64,000 bases of DNA from Phorcus lineatus (lineage: Eukaryota > Mollusca > Gastropoda > Trochida > Trochidae). The notes under the pieces are model-generated. The model saw only the letters and a program-made list of their open reading frames with translations, had not been told where the DNA came from and made no database searches. Numbering within the stretch: the stretch's first letter is position 1; every line of letters starts with the position of its first letter. The stretch is taken from NCBI GenBank assembly GCA_921293015.1, contig OV121083.1, positions 33,472,908 to 33,536,907 on the forward strand. Reading direction: 5' to 3'. The position numbers and the translations under genes were made by a program. Positions 22,291-34,861 of this stretch are shown here, piece by piece.

Positions 22291-22383
22291 TCCCGCGAGC
22301 CGGATTCGAACCAGCGACCTAAGGATGGCCAATTGTGATTATTCCACTACAGTCCTCCGCTCTACCAACTGAGCTATCACGGG
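22291..22383 (-). tRNA. trnY(GTA): tRNA-Tyr(GTA)
   Basis: Canonical, 20-nt intron. Confidence 0.97.
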
Positions 22384-22887
22384 TCTCGACTACTCCCGTT
22401 CATCTTTTGTAAATCGATACAGGACGACACTTACAGCTATATTGCTTAACGCCTGGCTGAACATCAACTTCCTTAACCCTTAAGCCTTCCCTACAAAACT
22501 TATTTATTTTCTCTTTAATGATTACTACATCAACGTCTTCCATTTCCTAAACATTCGACAGTTGTAGACTGTCATTTTTCCTTGAAGGGCAGTTTCCTTC
22601 CCTTTCAATTGTGTTGCCAGTGTAACATCCAACACTTCAACATTAAAGATTGAAACAAACAGTGTTTGAGTCGACCTCAACCTGTACCCCACGACCATCT
22701 CAATCAAACACAGACATACATCTGAGAAAACAGTGCTGCTTTGGCGGAGGGCTCTTGCTTCTGCGTGTGCTTCTGTGTGTCGGTTATATAATCAAATGAC
22801 ATGTGTCCCAGAGCAATTGAAACGCAAGGAAAGAAAACTTTTATCTTGCCGATTGTGACACCAGTATTTAACCCTTTTGTTTCACAA

Positions 22888-23009
22888 GTCAGGATGGCCG
22901 AGCGGTCTAAGGCGCCAGACTCAAGGATTGAGCTATTCCTTCTCACAAATCGAGATGCGGGTGTTCTGGTCCACGTATGTGGGCGTGGGTTCAAATCCCA
23001 CTCCTGACA
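22888..23009 (+). tRNA. trnL(CAA): tRNA-Leu(CAA)
   Basis: T38, private intron variant GATGCGGG. Confidence 0.97.
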
Positions 23010-23148
23010 CATTTTGCATTTCCTTTTTATCGCCACCGGATTACATGAAACTTAAAGCTTAAGGACTTCCAGTTTTCTAGGCAGCACTGAAGCAAAGACC
23101 TGGGCTTCTTTTTTGTTCTTTTCATTTGTCAAAAGAGTTGCAAAAGGT

Positions 23149-23240
23149 TCCCGCGAGCCGGATTCGAACCAGCGACCTAAGGATGGCCATTGTGATTATT
23201 CCACTACAGTCCTCCGCTCTACCAACTGAGCTATCACGGG
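23149..23240 (-). tRNA. trnY(GTA): tRNA-Tyr(GTA)
   Basis: Canonical exons, 19-nt intron. Confidence 0.97.
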
Positions 23241-23744
23241 TCTCGTCTACTCCCGTTCATCTTTTGTAAATCGATACAGGACGACACTTACAGCTATATT
23301 GCTTAACGCCTGGCTGAACATCAACTTCCTTAACCCTTAAGCCTTCCCTACAAAACTTATTTATTTTCTCTTTACTGATTACTACATCAACGTCTTCCAT
23401 TTCCTAAACATTCGACAGTTGTAGACTGTCATTTTTCCTTGAAGGGCAGTTTCCTTCCCTTTCAATTGTGTTGCCAGTGTAACATCCAACACTTCAACAT
23501 TAAAGATTGAAACAAACAGTGTTTGAGTCGACCTCAACCTGTACCCCACGACCATCTCAATCAAACACAGACATACATCTGAGAAAACAGTGCTGCTTTG
23601 GCGGAGGGCTCTTGCTTCTGCGTGTGCTTCTGTGTGTCGGTTATATAATCAAATGACATGTGTCCCAGAGCAATTGAAACGCAAGGAAAGAAAACTTTTA
23701 TCTTGCCGATTGTGACATCAGTATTTAACCCTTTTGTTTCACAA

Positions 23745-23866
23745 GTCAGGATGGCCGAGCGGTCTAAGGCGCCAGACTCAAGGATTGAGCTATTCCTTCT
23801 CACAAATCGAGATACGGGTGTTCTGGTCCACGTATGTGGGCGTGGGTTCAAATCCCACTCCTGACA
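23745..23866 (+). tRNA. trnL(CAA): tRNA-Leu(CAA)
   Basis: T38, intron GATACGGG. Confidence 0.97.
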
Positions 23867-24005
23867 CATTTTGCATTTCCTTTTTATCGCCACCGGATAA
23901 CATGAAACTTAAAGCTTAAGGACTTCCAGTTTTCTAGGCAGCACTGAAGCAAAGAGCTGGGCTTCTTTTTTGTTCTTTTCATTTGTCAAAAGAGTTGCAA
24001 AAGGT

Positions 24006-24098
24006 TCCTGCGAGCCGGATTCGAACCAGCGACCTAAGGATGGCCAATTGTGATTATTCCACTACAGTCCTCCGCTCTACCAACTGAGCTATCACGGG
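24006..24098 (-). tRNA. trnY(GTA): tRNA-Tyr(GTA), acceptor G70A
   Basis: G70A; 20-nt intron. Confidence 0.88.
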
Positions 24099-24602
24099 TC
24101 TCGTCTACTCCCGTTCATCTTTTGTAAATCGATACAGGACGACACTTACAGCTATATTGCTTAACGCCTGGCTGAACATCAACTTCCTTAACCCTTAAGC
24201 CTTCCCTACAAAACTTATTTATTTTCTCTTTAATGATTACTACATCAACGCCTTCCATTTCCTAAACATTCGACAGTTGTAGACTGTCATTTTTCCTTGA
24301 AGGGCAGTTTCCTTCCCTTTCAATTGTGTTGCCAGTGTAACATCCAACACTTCAACATTAAAGATTGAAACAAACAGTGTTTGAGTCGACCTCAACCTGT
24401 ACCCCACGACCATCTCAATCAAACACAGACATACATCTGAGAAAACAGTGCTGCTTTGGCGGAGGGCTCATGCTTCTGCGTGTGCTTCTGTGTGTCGGTT
24501 ATATAATCAAATGACATGTGTCCCAGAGCAATTGAAACGCAAGGAAAGAAAACTTTTATCTTGCCGATTGTGACATCAGTATTTAACCCTTTTGTTTCAC
24601 AA

Positions 24603-24724
24603 GTCAGGATGGCCGAGCGGTCTAAGGCGCCAGACTCAAGGATTGAGCTATTCCTTCTCACAAATCGAGATACGGGTGTTCTGGTCCACGTATGTGGGCG
24701 TGGGTTCAAATCCCACTCCTGACA
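24603..24724 (+). tRNA. trnL(CAA): tRNA-Leu(CAA)
   Basis: T38, intron GATACGGG. Confidence 0.97.
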
Positions 24725-24863
24725 CATTTTGCATTTCCTTTTTATCGCCACCGGATTACATGAAACTTAAAGCTTAAGGACTTCCAGTTTTCTAGGCAGC
24801 ACTGAAGCAAAGAGCTGGGCTTCTTTTTTGTTCTTTTCATTTGTCAAAAGAGTTGCAAAAGGT

Positions 24864-24955
24864 TCCCGCGAGCCGGATTCGAACCAGCGACCTAAGGATG
24901 GCCATTGTGATTATTCCACTACAGTCCTCCGCTCTACCAACTGAGCTATCACGGG
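24864..24955 (-). tRNA. trnY(GTA): tRNA-Tyr(GTA)
   Basis: Canonical exons, 19-nt intron. Confidence 0.97.
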
Positions 24956-25447
24956 TCTCGTCTACTCCCGTTCATCTTTTGTAAATCGATACAGGACGAC
25001 ACTTACAGCTATATTGCTTAACGCCTGGCTGAACATCAACTTCCTTAACCCTTAAGCCTTCCCTACAAAACTTATTTATTTTCTCTTTAATGATTACTAC
25101 ATCAACGCCTTCCATTTCCTAAACATTCGACAGTTGTAGACTGTCATTTTTCCTTGAAGGGCAGATTCCTTCCCTTTCAATTGTGTTGCCAGTGTAACAT
25201 CCAACACTTCAACATTAAAGATTGAAACAAACAGTGTTTGAGTCGACCTCAACCTGTACCCCACGACCATCTCAATCAAACACAGACATACATCTGAGAA
25301 AACAGTGCTGCTTTGGCGGAGGGCTCATGCTTCTGTGTGTCGGTTATATAATCAAATGACATGTGTCCCAGAGCAATTGAAACGCAAGGAAAGAAAACTT
25401 TTATCTTGCCGATTGTGACATCAGTATTTAACCCTTTTGTTTCACAA

Positions 25448-25569
25448 GTCAGGATGGCCGAGCGGTCTAAGGCGCCAGACTCAAGGATTGAGCTATTCCT
25501 TCTCACAAATCGAGATATGGGTGTTCTGGTCCACGTATGTGGGCGTGGGTTCAAATCCCACTCCTGACA
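25448..25569 (+). tRNA. trnL(CAA): tRNA-Leu(CAA)
   Basis: T38, intron GATATGGG. The upstream spacer lacks one 12-bp CTTCTGCGTGTG repeat. Confidence 0.97.
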
Positions 25570-25699
25570 CATTTTGCATTTCCTTTTTATCGCCACCGGA
25601 TTACATGAAACTTAAAGCTTAAGGACTTCCAGTTTTCTAGGCAGCACTGAAGCAAAGAGCTGGGCTTCTTTTTTGTTCTTTTCATTTGTTGCAAAAGGT

Positions 25700-25792
25700 T
25701 CCCGCGAGCCGGATTCGAACCAGCGACCTAAGGATGGCCAATTGTGATTATTCCACTACAGTCCTCCGCTCTACCAACTGAGCTATCACGGG
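25700..25792 (-). tRNA. trnY(GTA): tRNA-Tyr(GTA)
   Basis: Canonical; the back-up terminator T-run is deleted in this unit. Confidence 0.97.
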
Positions 25793-26296
25793 TCTCGACT
25801 ACTCCCGTTCATCTTTTGTAAATCGATACAGGACGACACTTACAGCTATATTGCTTAACGCCTGGCTGAACATCAACTTTCTTAACCCTTAAGCCTTCCC
25901 TACAAAACTTATTTATTTTCTCTTTACTGATTACTACATCAACGCCTTCCATTTCCTAAACATTCGACAGTTGTAGACTGTCATTTTTCCTTGAAGGGCA
26001 GTTTCCTTCCCTTTCAATTATGTTGCCAGTGTAACATCCAACACTTCAACATTAAAGATTGAAACAAACAGTGTTTGAGTCGACCTCAACCTGTACCCCA
26101 CGACCATCTCAATCAAACACAGACATACATCTGAGAAAACAGTGCTGCTTTGGCGGAGGGCTCATGCTTCTGCGTGTGCTTCTGTGTGTCGGTTATATAA
26201 TCAAATGACATGTGTCCCAGAGCAATTGAAACGCAAGGAAAGAAAACTTTTATCTTGCCGATTGTGACATCAGTATTTAACCCTTTTGTTTCACAA

Positions 26297-26418
26297 GTCA
26301 GGATGGCCGAGCGGTCTAAGGCGCCAGACTCAAGGATTGAGCTATTCCTTCTCACAAATCGAGATATGGGTGTTCTGGTCCACGTATGTGGGCGTGGGTT
26401 GAAATCCCACTCCTGACA
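26297..26418 (+). tRNA. trnL(CAA): tRNA-Leu(CAA) with B-box C56G, probably silent
   Basis: Fourth gene with C56G; intron GATATGGG. Confidence 0.85.
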
Positions 26419-26548
26419 CATTTTGCATTTCCTTTTTATCGCCACCGGATTACATGAAACTTAAAGCTTAAGGACTTCCAGTTTTCTAGGCAGCACTGAA
26501 GCAAAGAGCTGGGCTTCTTTTTTGTTCTTTTCATTTGTTGCAAAAGGT

Positions 26549-26641
26549 TCCCGCGAGCCGGATTCGAACCAGCGACCTAAGGATGGCCAATTGTGATTAT
26601 TCCACTACAGTCCTCCGCTCTACCAACTGAGCTATCACGGG
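26549..26641 (-). tRNA. trnY(GTA): tRNA-Tyr(GTA)
   Basis: Canonical; same shortened 3' flank as at 25700. Confidence 0.97.
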
Positions 26642-27145
26642 TCTCGACTACTCCCGTTCATCTTTTGTAAATCGATACAGGACGACACTTACAGCTATAT
26701 TGCTTAACGCCTGGCTGAACATCAACTTTCTTAACCCTTAAGCCTTCCCTACAAAACTTATTTATTTTCTCTTTACTGATTACTACATCAACGCCTTCCA
26801 TTTCCTAAACATTCGACAGTTGTAGACTGTCATTTTTCCTTGAAGGGCAGTTTCCTTCCCTTTCAATTGTGTTGCCAGTGTAACATCCAACACTTCAACA
26901 TTAAAGATTGAAACAAACAGTGTTTGAGTCGACCTCAACCTGTACCCCACGACCATCTCAATCAAACACAGACATACATCTGAGAAAACAGTGCTGCTTT
27001 GGCGGAGGGCTCATGCTTCTGCGTGTGCTTCTGTGTGTCGGTTATATAATCAAATGACATGTGTCCCAGAGCAATTGAAACGCAAGGAAAGAAAACTTTT
27101 ATCTTGCCGATTGTGACATCAGTATTTAACCCTTTTGTTTCACAA

Positions 27146-27267
27146 GTCAGGATGGCCGAGCGGTCTAAGGCGCCAGACTCAAGGATTGAGCTATTCCTTC
27201 TCACAAATCGAGATATGGGTGTTCTGGTCCACGTATGTGGGCGTGGGTTCAAATCCCACTCCTGACA
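27146..27267 (+). tRNA. trnL(CAA): tRNA-Leu(CAA)
   Basis: T38, intron GATATGGG. Confidence 0.97.
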
Positions 27268-27397
27268 CATTTTGCATTTCCTTTTTATCGCCACCGGATT
27301 ACATGAAACTTAAAGCTTAAGGACTTCCAGTTTTCTAGGCAGCACTGAAGCAAAGAGCTGGGCTTCTTTTTTTTTCTTTTCATTTGTTGCAAAAGGT

Positions 27398-27490
27398 TCC
27401 CGCGAGCCGGATTCGAACCAGCGACCTAAGGATGGCCAATTGTGATTATTCCACTACAGTCCTCCGCTCTACCAACTGAGCTATCACGGG
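27398..27490 (-). tRNA. trnY(GTA): tRNA-Tyr(GTA)
   Basis: Canonical; shortened 3' flank as at 25700. Confidence 0.97.
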
Positions 27491-27994
27491 TCTCGACTAC
27501 TCCCGTTCATCTTTTGTAAATCGATACAGGACGACACTTACAGCTATATTGCTTAACGCCTGGCTGAACATCAACTTCCTTAACCCTTAAGCCTTCCCTA
27601 CAAAACTTATTTATTTTCTCTTTACTGATTACTACATCAACGTCTTCCATTTCCTAAACATTCGACAGTTGTAGACTGTCATTTTTCCTTGAAGGGCAGT
27701 TTCCTTCCCTTTCAATTGTGTTGCCAGTGTAACATCCAACACTTCAACATTAAAGATTGAAACAAACAGTGTTTGAGTCGACCTCAACCTGTACCCCACG
27801 ACCATCTCAATCAAACACAGACATACATCTGAGAAAACAGTGCTGCTTTGGCGGAGGGCTCATGCTTCTGCGTGTGCTTCTGTGTGTCGGTTATATAATC
27901 AAATGACATGTGTCCCAGAGCAATTGAAACGCAAGGAAAGAAAACTTTTATCTTGCCGATTGTGACATCAGTATTTAACCCTTTTGTTTCTCAA

Positions 27995-28116
27995 GTCAGG
28001 ATGGCCGAGCGGTCTAAGGCGCCAGACTCAAGGATTGAGCTATTCCTTCTCACAAATCGAGATATGGGTGTTCTGGTCCACGTATGTGGGCGTGGGTTCA
28101 AATCCCACTCCTGACA
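27995..28116 (+). tRNA. trnL(CAA): tRNA-Leu(CAA)
   Basis: T38, intron GATATGGG. Leader TTTCTCAA replaces TTTCACAA just before the gene. Confidence 0.97.
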
Positions 28117-28255
28117 CATTTTGCATTTCCTTTTTATCGCCACCAGATTACATGAAACTTAAAGCTTAAGGTCTTCCAGTTTTCTAGGCAGCACTGAAGC
28201 AAAGAGCTGGGCTTCTTTTTTGTTCTTTTCATTTGTCAAAAGAGTTGCAAAATGT

Positions 28256-28347
28256 TCCCGCGAGCCGGATTCGAACCAGCGACCTAAGGATGGCCATTGT
28301 GATTATTCCACTACAGTCCTCCGCTCTACCAACTGAGCTATCACGGG
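28256..28347 (-). tRNA. trnY(GTA): tRNA-Tyr(GTA)
   Basis: Canonical exons, 19-nt intron. The plus-strand flank AAAATGTTCCC changes the sequence between gene and terminator. Confidence 0.96.
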
Positions 28348-28851
28348 TCTCGACTACTCCCGTTCATCTTTTGTAAATCGATACAGGACGACACTTACAG
28401 CTATATTGCTTAACGCCTGGCTGAACATCAACTTCCTTAACCCTTAAGCCTTCCCTACAAAACTTATTTATTTTCTCTTTACTGATTACTACATCAACGT
28501 CTTCCATTTCCTAAACATTCGACAGTTGTAGACTGTCATTTTTCCTTGAAGGGCAGTTTCCTTCCCTTTCAGTTGTGTTGCCAGTGTAACATCCAACACT
28601 TCAACATTAAAGATTGAAACAAACAGTGTTTGAGTCGACCTCAACCTGTACCCCACGACCATCTCAATCAAACACAGACATACATCTGAGAAAACAGTGC
28701 TGCTTTGGCGGAGGGCTCATGCTTCTGCGTGTGCTTCTGTGTGTCGGTTATATAATCAAATGACATGTGTCCCAGAGCAATTGAAACGCAAGGAAAGAAA
28801 ACTTTTATCTTGCCGATTGTGACATCAGTATTTAACCTTTTTGTTTCACAA

Positions 28852-28973
28852 GTCAGGATGGCCGAGCGGTCTAAGGCGCCAGACTCAAGGATTGAGCTAT
28901 TCCTTCTCACAAATCGAGATACGGGTGTTCTGGTCCACGTATGTGGGCGTGGGTTCAAATCCCACTCCTGACA
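28852..28973 (+). tRNA. trnL(CAA): tRNA-Leu(CAA)
   Basis: T38, intron GATACGGG; last uninterrupted gene before LINE copy B. Confidence 0.97.
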
Positions 28974-29112
28974 CATTTTGCATTTCCTTTTTATCGCCAC
29001 CGGATAACATGAAACTTAAAGCTTAAGGACTTCCAGTTTTCTAGGCAGCACTGAAGCAAAGAGCTGGGCTTCTTTTTTGTTCTTTTCATTTGTCAAAAGA
29101 GTTGCAAAAGGT

Positions 29113-29205
29113 TCCTGCGAGCCGGATTCGAACCAGCGACCTAAGGATGGCCAATTGTGATTATTCCACTACAGTCCTCCGCTATACGAACTGAGCTATC
29201 ACGGG
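29113..29205 (-). tRNA. trnY(GTA): tRNA-Tyr(GTA), degenerate, probably a pseudogene
   Basis: G70A (acceptor), G18C (invariant D-loop G) and G22T (D stem). Lies in the unit into which LINE copy B is inserted. Confidence 0.75.
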
Positions 29206-29721
29206 TCTCGTCTACTCCCGTTCATCTTTTGTAAATCGATACAGGACGACACTTACAGCTATATTGCTTAACGCCTGGCTGAACATCAACTTCCTTAACC
29301 CTTAAGCCTTCCCTACAAAACTTATTTATTTTCTCTTTACTGATTACTACATCAACGCCTTCCATTTCCTAAACATTCGACAGTTGTAGACTGTCATTTT
29401 TCCTTGAAGGGCAGTTTCCTTCCCTTTCAATTGTGTTGCCAGTGTAACATCCAACACTTCAACATTAAAGATTGAAACAAACAGTGTTTGAGTCGACCTC
29501 AACCTGTACCCCACGACCATCTCAATCAAACACAGACATACATCTGAGAAAACAGTGCTGCTTTGGCGGAGGGCTCATGCTTCTGCGTGTGCTTCTGTGT
29601 GTCGGTTATATAATCAAATGACATGTGTCCCAGAGCAATTGAAACGCAAGGAAAGAAAACTTGAGTGTAGATTTCATCTCTGTTCAGTGGTGTGATTGAA
29701 CTTTGATTTGAAACATTCAAA

Positions 29722-30858
29722 ATGGCGGACCGGAGATACAAGAAAGAGAGTACTGTGGAAGTTCATGTTGGAGATCGAAAGACAATTTCAGGTACCTTCC
29801 TGATTCAAGCTTTGCTACGTGTCGTGTCAGCTGTTTATGCGTGTGTGCCGAAGAATGCTGACAGCTATGAGGTGACTCTCCCTAGTGTGGAATAGGCTCG
29901 CACAGTGGTTGAGAATGAGCTATTCGTGAGTGACAACAAAGTGAGGACTAGACTACTTGTAACGGAAACAGTTGTTGTCTCGTTTATGCACCTACCCGCT
30001 TATATCGAAGATAGTGCCATTAAGAACTATTTGGAGTCAAAGGGAATCAAACTGGAAGGAAATATCAACCATCGTATGATAAAGGACACGAAGATCTCTG
30101 ATGGGACTCGGTATGTACGTGTGAAATTTCCAGATCACCTGAAGTCTCTTCCCCACTCTGTTGCTTTCAACACTTGTGACGGGTTTAAGTACTACCGCGT
30201 GATTCACAACAATCAAGTGAAGGTGTGTTTTAAATGCAACGCAACAGATCATGAAATGAAAGAATGTCCTGAAACAAAGTGTTTTAATTGCAACAGCTAC
30301 GGACACATGGCCAAACACTGTGAAATTGTTGAATGTGACTATTGTGGCAAATTTGACGACAATTGCATTTGCACAGACGAGCGAACGTTTCGGGAGAACT
30401 TCGAGAAGGAGTTTCCGCTGCTGTCGGGAGACAATAACACTGATCAGACTGATGACGACACGGAATCTGAAGCGGAGACAGCCGACCAGTCTATCTCCGT
30501 TGACAACGAGGGTAAACTATCAGACGTGCACGAGGAGTCTGTGTCAACTTGTACCACAACACAGGATCTTACAGCGGATGCACGTGCAAGTGTACTAGCA
30601 CAAACACACGATAAGAAAGACATCTCTACTCAGAAGAAAGCCACCAAGTCCGACACTAACAACACTAGTAAAACCCAAGGGTGGAATACCGTAAAACAGA
30701 AGAGATCCAGGACAAGACTCAATCCTAAACTTTCTGACTTAGCATTGAAGGAGAATGAACTGAAAAACAAGCTAAGGGAAAACAGGAAAGACGAACTGAA
30801 AAAGAAGAAAGAAGAAACAGTGAATGTGAAGAGAGATATCCTTGACAATGTGAAGTAA
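29722..30858 (+). pseudogene. ORF1 of LINE copy B, nonsense codon at 58
   Basis: Same length and start as the copy A frame, but codon 58 is TAG (29893-29895) where A has GAG (Glu). A Asp-to-Ala change lies shortly upstream (GTCAGCTGTT versus GTCAGATGTT). The downstream 317 codons stay open and keep both CCHC knuckles, the third Cys cluster, the FPLL and GWNTV motifs and the basic tail. A protein restarted internally would lack part of the N-terminal domain. Confidence 0.9.
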
Positions 30859-30860
30859 TG
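30856..30860 (+). promoter_or_regulatory. TAATG stop-restart overlap, copy B
   Basis: Same five-base ORF1 stop/ORF2 start overlap as in copy A. Confidence 0.7.
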
Positions 30861-33800
30861 GATACATCATTCGTCCTTTTCATAATGTTAATTTGTGCAT
30901 GGAACGTTAACGGACTAAGAGACATTGCTAAGATGGATTGTGTTTTTCAAAAGGCAATAAGTTCTCATGCGGATATCATATTTCTACAAGAAACTTTCTG
31001 GGACAATTCATTTATAGAGCAATATCAGCATAAGTGGCCCGGTAAGATTTTTTATAATAATTGTTCTGATGAAAAACGTAAAGGTGTAGCTATTCTATTT
31101 ACTTCTACTTTTCCATATACTCCAACCTTTGCAAAGTGTGATAATAAGGGCAGATTGCTCAAAGTTACTTTTGATGTTGATGATGAAACATACTCTTGCA
31201 TTAATGTATATGCACCAAATGTGGTTGCTAACAGAATTGATTTTTATGATGAATTTATGTCATATTTATCAGGAGATCGTATTATTGCTCCTGGAGATTT
31301 CAACGATGTATTGGATGCCTTTCTTGATAAGAATGTTAACATTAAAACTTTCAATGTACATAGTAGTAACAAATTATGTAAAATTATCAGTGATTATAAT
31401 CTATGTGATATTTGGAGATACAGAAATCCTGACAGGAAGGAATTTACTCGTAAACAAATTGTAAATGGAGTATGCAAACAAAGTCGCATTGATTTCACTT
31501 TGATATCAAAATCTTTAATTCCATTTGCTTCACATGCATATATTCAGTATTCAAAGCTAAGCGATCACTCCATCAATTTTGTCAAATTTGATTTTTCTAA
31601 AGTAGAACGTGGACCTGGCATGTGGGTCATAAACAATCAAATCCTGTCGGATCCTGTATATTCAAATATCATCAAAGATTTAATCAATGACAGTATATCA
31701 TGCCCATTGTATTTATCTGAACCACTTTTGTGGTGGGATAACTTAAAATATAAACTAAAAAAATCTAGTATTTATTTCTCGTGCAAAAAGAGAAAAGCAG
31801 AAAAAGCACAACACTTTGATTTACAGCGTAGGTTAAGATTAGAATATGATAAACTTTCCAAAATTCCATCACGAGATATATCCCTCATTAAAAATTTGGA
31901 AGCTGAATTAGAAATTTTTGAAAAAAGCAGATGTGATGGTGCAATCTTAAGATCTAAAGCTCAATGGGCTCTAGAATCAGATAAGCATACTTCCTTCTTT
32001 TTGAATTTAGAAAAGGCGAAACAAGAATCAAATTGTATTAAAGAACTTATCACAGATAAAGGAATTACAAATAAAACTGAAGATATTTTAGATCACGCCT
32101 TCAAATTTTATTCCGATTTATATAAAGCAGAAGATTTAGATATCAATAAGCAAAATGAATTATTACTTTTATTACAAGATGTCCTCTCAGAGGAAGATAA
32201 GACTGGGCTAGATAATAACATCAGTGAAGACGAGCTTACAACAGCTCTGCACGCAATGAAGCGTCGTAAAAGTCCAGGTAATGACGGACTCACTGTCGAA
32301 TTTTATGTACATTTTTGGGACGTTTTAAAACCTATTTTTATTCATATTATTGATAACGTTTTTGTTGAGCAGCAATTATCACGTTCAATGAAAAAGGGTG
32401 TAATCAGCTTATTTTATAAAAAGAGAGGAGACAGAAAGGACATAAAAAACTTTAGACCCATTTCCCTTTTAAATGTTGACTGCAAATTAATTTCAAAAGT
32501 CCTCGCTTCACGTTTGAAGCATGTTATGGAAACAATCATCTCCTCTGATCAAACTTGTGGCATTCCTGGACGTGATATTGCTGACAATATTCATTCTTTA
32601 AGAGATGTCATTGAATTGTCTGATGATTTGGATGAAGCTTATATAATATCAATTGATCAAGAAAAGGCCTTTGATCGAGTTTCTCAACCCTTTATTATAA
32701 AAGTCCTTGAGAAATTGAATTTTGGTGATTATTTTATCTCATGGATTAAAATATTATATTCAGGTCTACTTAGCAGTGTTAAAATTAATGGACATCTCAC
32801 GCCGTATTTCCCTGTAACTAGGTCAGTCCGTCAAGGCGACCCACTCAGCAGCCTACTTTTTGTTATTGTAAGCCAATCACTTAATCAGCTTATCAAAGCT
32901 AATCCAGCCATTACTCCAATCACCATTGATGTTAATCACAAATCATTATTATATCAACATGCTGATGATGCCACGGTGACTGTCAGCAATAAACAATCAG
33001 TTACTGCCACCTTTGATTCATTAGATTATTATTGCTCAGTCACCGGAGCTAAAGTTAACTTAACAAAGTCTGAAGTGTTGGTCTTGGGAAGATCTAATCA
33101 AAACTCTGTTTCTAATTTTGACTTTCCGATAGCAATCAAACATGATTGTTTAAAAATTCTTGGGATTTATCTGGGTCCTGATAAAGTTGCTTGTGAAAGC
33201 AAAAATTGGAAATGTAAATTAAGTAAAATTAAATCTTTGCTTGGTTTATGGTCGCAAAGACAACTGACACTTCAAGGCAAATCAATTGTTGTAAATACTT
33301 TCATGTTATCAAAATTGTGGTATAGTGTATATGTTTTACCTGTTCTAGAATAGTTTATAAAGGATTTAGAGGCATGTATTTCCAATTTTATCTGGTCAGG
33401 TAAAACAGTACTTATAAAACGCACAACAACAATAGGACACTTCCTAGAAGGCGGTTTATCTCTTCCTAGTTTTAAATTCAAAATACATTCTTTTCGCTTA
33501 AAAGTTGTAAATAAACTGTTTGATTCTAATTATGCAGCATTATGGAAACATTCTGCGGTGTTATTTTTCCAAAAATATTTAAATATGGGACTCAGAGAGA
33601 ATATTTTCTCCATTGTTTATAATGAGGTCAACCTCAAAGAGATAAACCCTTTCTATGCAGAAGTTCTACGTGCATGGGAGGAAATCACGTGCTCTCAGCG
33701 CGAACTCGTGACGAATCCCGAGCTCATCATGTATCAACCTTTGTTCCATAATCCACACGTGCAGTATCAAGGGAAGGTGCTTTATTTCAAATTTTTCATT

Positions 33801-34700
33801 GATAGTGGTATCAACACATTGTCTGATATTTGTTATGAAGTTGTACCCGGATTTTTAAAGGCTTCTGCCATTACAGAAATTATTTACAATCATGAATTTG
33901 ATGTTTCTCCTTCCTACATTATGAGCGCATATTTCATTATTTTAAAATCGCTCCCATGCGACTGGTTTCAATATATTTGCTCACATTCAATAATTACTAA
34001 AACTTTACAAGAAGTTTCCTTCAGCATAAATAATGATATTATACCTTCCCAAAAATTTAATGTAAAATTCTGCTATTCAATTTTCGTCTCCAAAAACTTT
34101 ATTCAACCAACTGCAACTGCATTTTGGGATAATTATGCTCTAGACATTATTTGGTCTAAAGTTTGGAAATCTGTTTTCCTTAATGACAAATCAGCTGAAC
34201 AGAGAAATCTTGATTTTAGAATTTGCCATAACATTGTTTATACCAATCAGAAAATGTACAAATATGGTAAATCTGACACTGATTTGTGTCCAGTTTGTAC
34301 AGCTGAAGCAGAAGATATGTTTCACATGTTGGTGTTTTGTGATGAATTGTATGACACCATCAATATTTTTAGGGATATTTTCACGAATATATTTCGTGAC
34401 AAAGGATACTCTTTAAACAGTTTAGTATCATGGCTTATGTTTGGATTTCAATCCACCGAAGCTCCTGAAAGCTATGATTGTATAAATATTCTTTTATCAA
34501 CCTACAGGTGGTGTGTTTATAAAAGAAGAGCTATTTCCTCATTACAGAATAAATCACTTAATCTGCTTAATTTTTTCAAAAACAGCGTAAAACATCATTT
34601 CAAATTGCTTTGGTTTCATTATTGCAAAAACAATCAATCTACGTTATTCATTTATAAATATGTAATTCCTTTAAACATCATCTCAATTGGCAACAATTAG
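30858..34700 (+). pseudogene. ORF2 of LINE copy B (endonuclease-RT), one in-frame stop
   Basis: A 1,281-codon frame with TAG at 33351-33353, the same nonsense site as copy A. It retains the EQYQHKWPG and INTLSD segments that A has lost, matching copy C, so B is closer to the ancestral length. Endonuclease residues (WNVNG, QET, GDFND, SDH) and RT motifs (FDRV with motif A, VRQGDP, HADD) are present before the stop. The C-terminal CPVC...H...C motif follows it. At the RT segment where A reads KHTFFF, B and C read Ser for the middle residue, so A carries the derived change. Confidence 0.9.
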
Positions 34701-34861
34701 GAAATTGTTCTTAAATATACACTTTGTTGAAAATATGTAAATAGCAATTCAATTTGATATTGTGTATGTCCAAGGACACATATTTTAAAACTGTATATAT
34801 CTCACATATGTCTCAACCTGTATATACTTCTGTGAATAAATCATTATGAAAGAAAAAAAAA
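34701..34861 (+). other. 3' UTR and A-tail of LINE copy B
   Basis: Matches copy A apart from two substitutions near 34720. AATAAA at 34835-34840; a terminal A9 run joins GGCGCCAGACT. Confidence 0.8.

Larger units (their letters stand above)
5759..29662. repeat. Array block 1: about 28 tandem Tyr/Leu tRNA units
   Basis: About 23.9 kb of head-to-tail units, mostly 857 or 858 bp. Each carries tRNA-Leu(CAA) on +, about 139 bp holding both terminators, tRNA-Tyr(GTA) on -, then about 500 bp of spacer. Spacers are as conserved as the tRNA genes, which indicates recent duplication or gene conversion rather than selection on the genes alone. The 1-bp length difference mostly reflects one A in the tRNA-Tyr intron (20 versus 19 nt). 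Three units (tRNA-Tyr at 25700, 26549, 27398) lack a few bases between the terminators, and the unit near 25330 lacks 12 bp of the CTTCTGCGTGTG repeat. Confidence 0.97.
29663..34861 (+). mobile_element. Tx1-like non-LTR retrotransposon, copy B (duplicate of copy A)
   Basis: A 5.20-kb copy nearly identical to A (about a dozen substitutions and two small indels by eye). It has the same 5' junction with spacer at AAAACTT, the same ORF2 TAG and the same CAAGGACTG variant in the downstream tRNA-Leu fragment. Two independent insertions would not share all three, so A and B descend from one insertion copied by unequal exchange or conversion. B is better preserved in ORF2 length but has an extra nonsense codon in ORF1. 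Confidence 0.93.
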
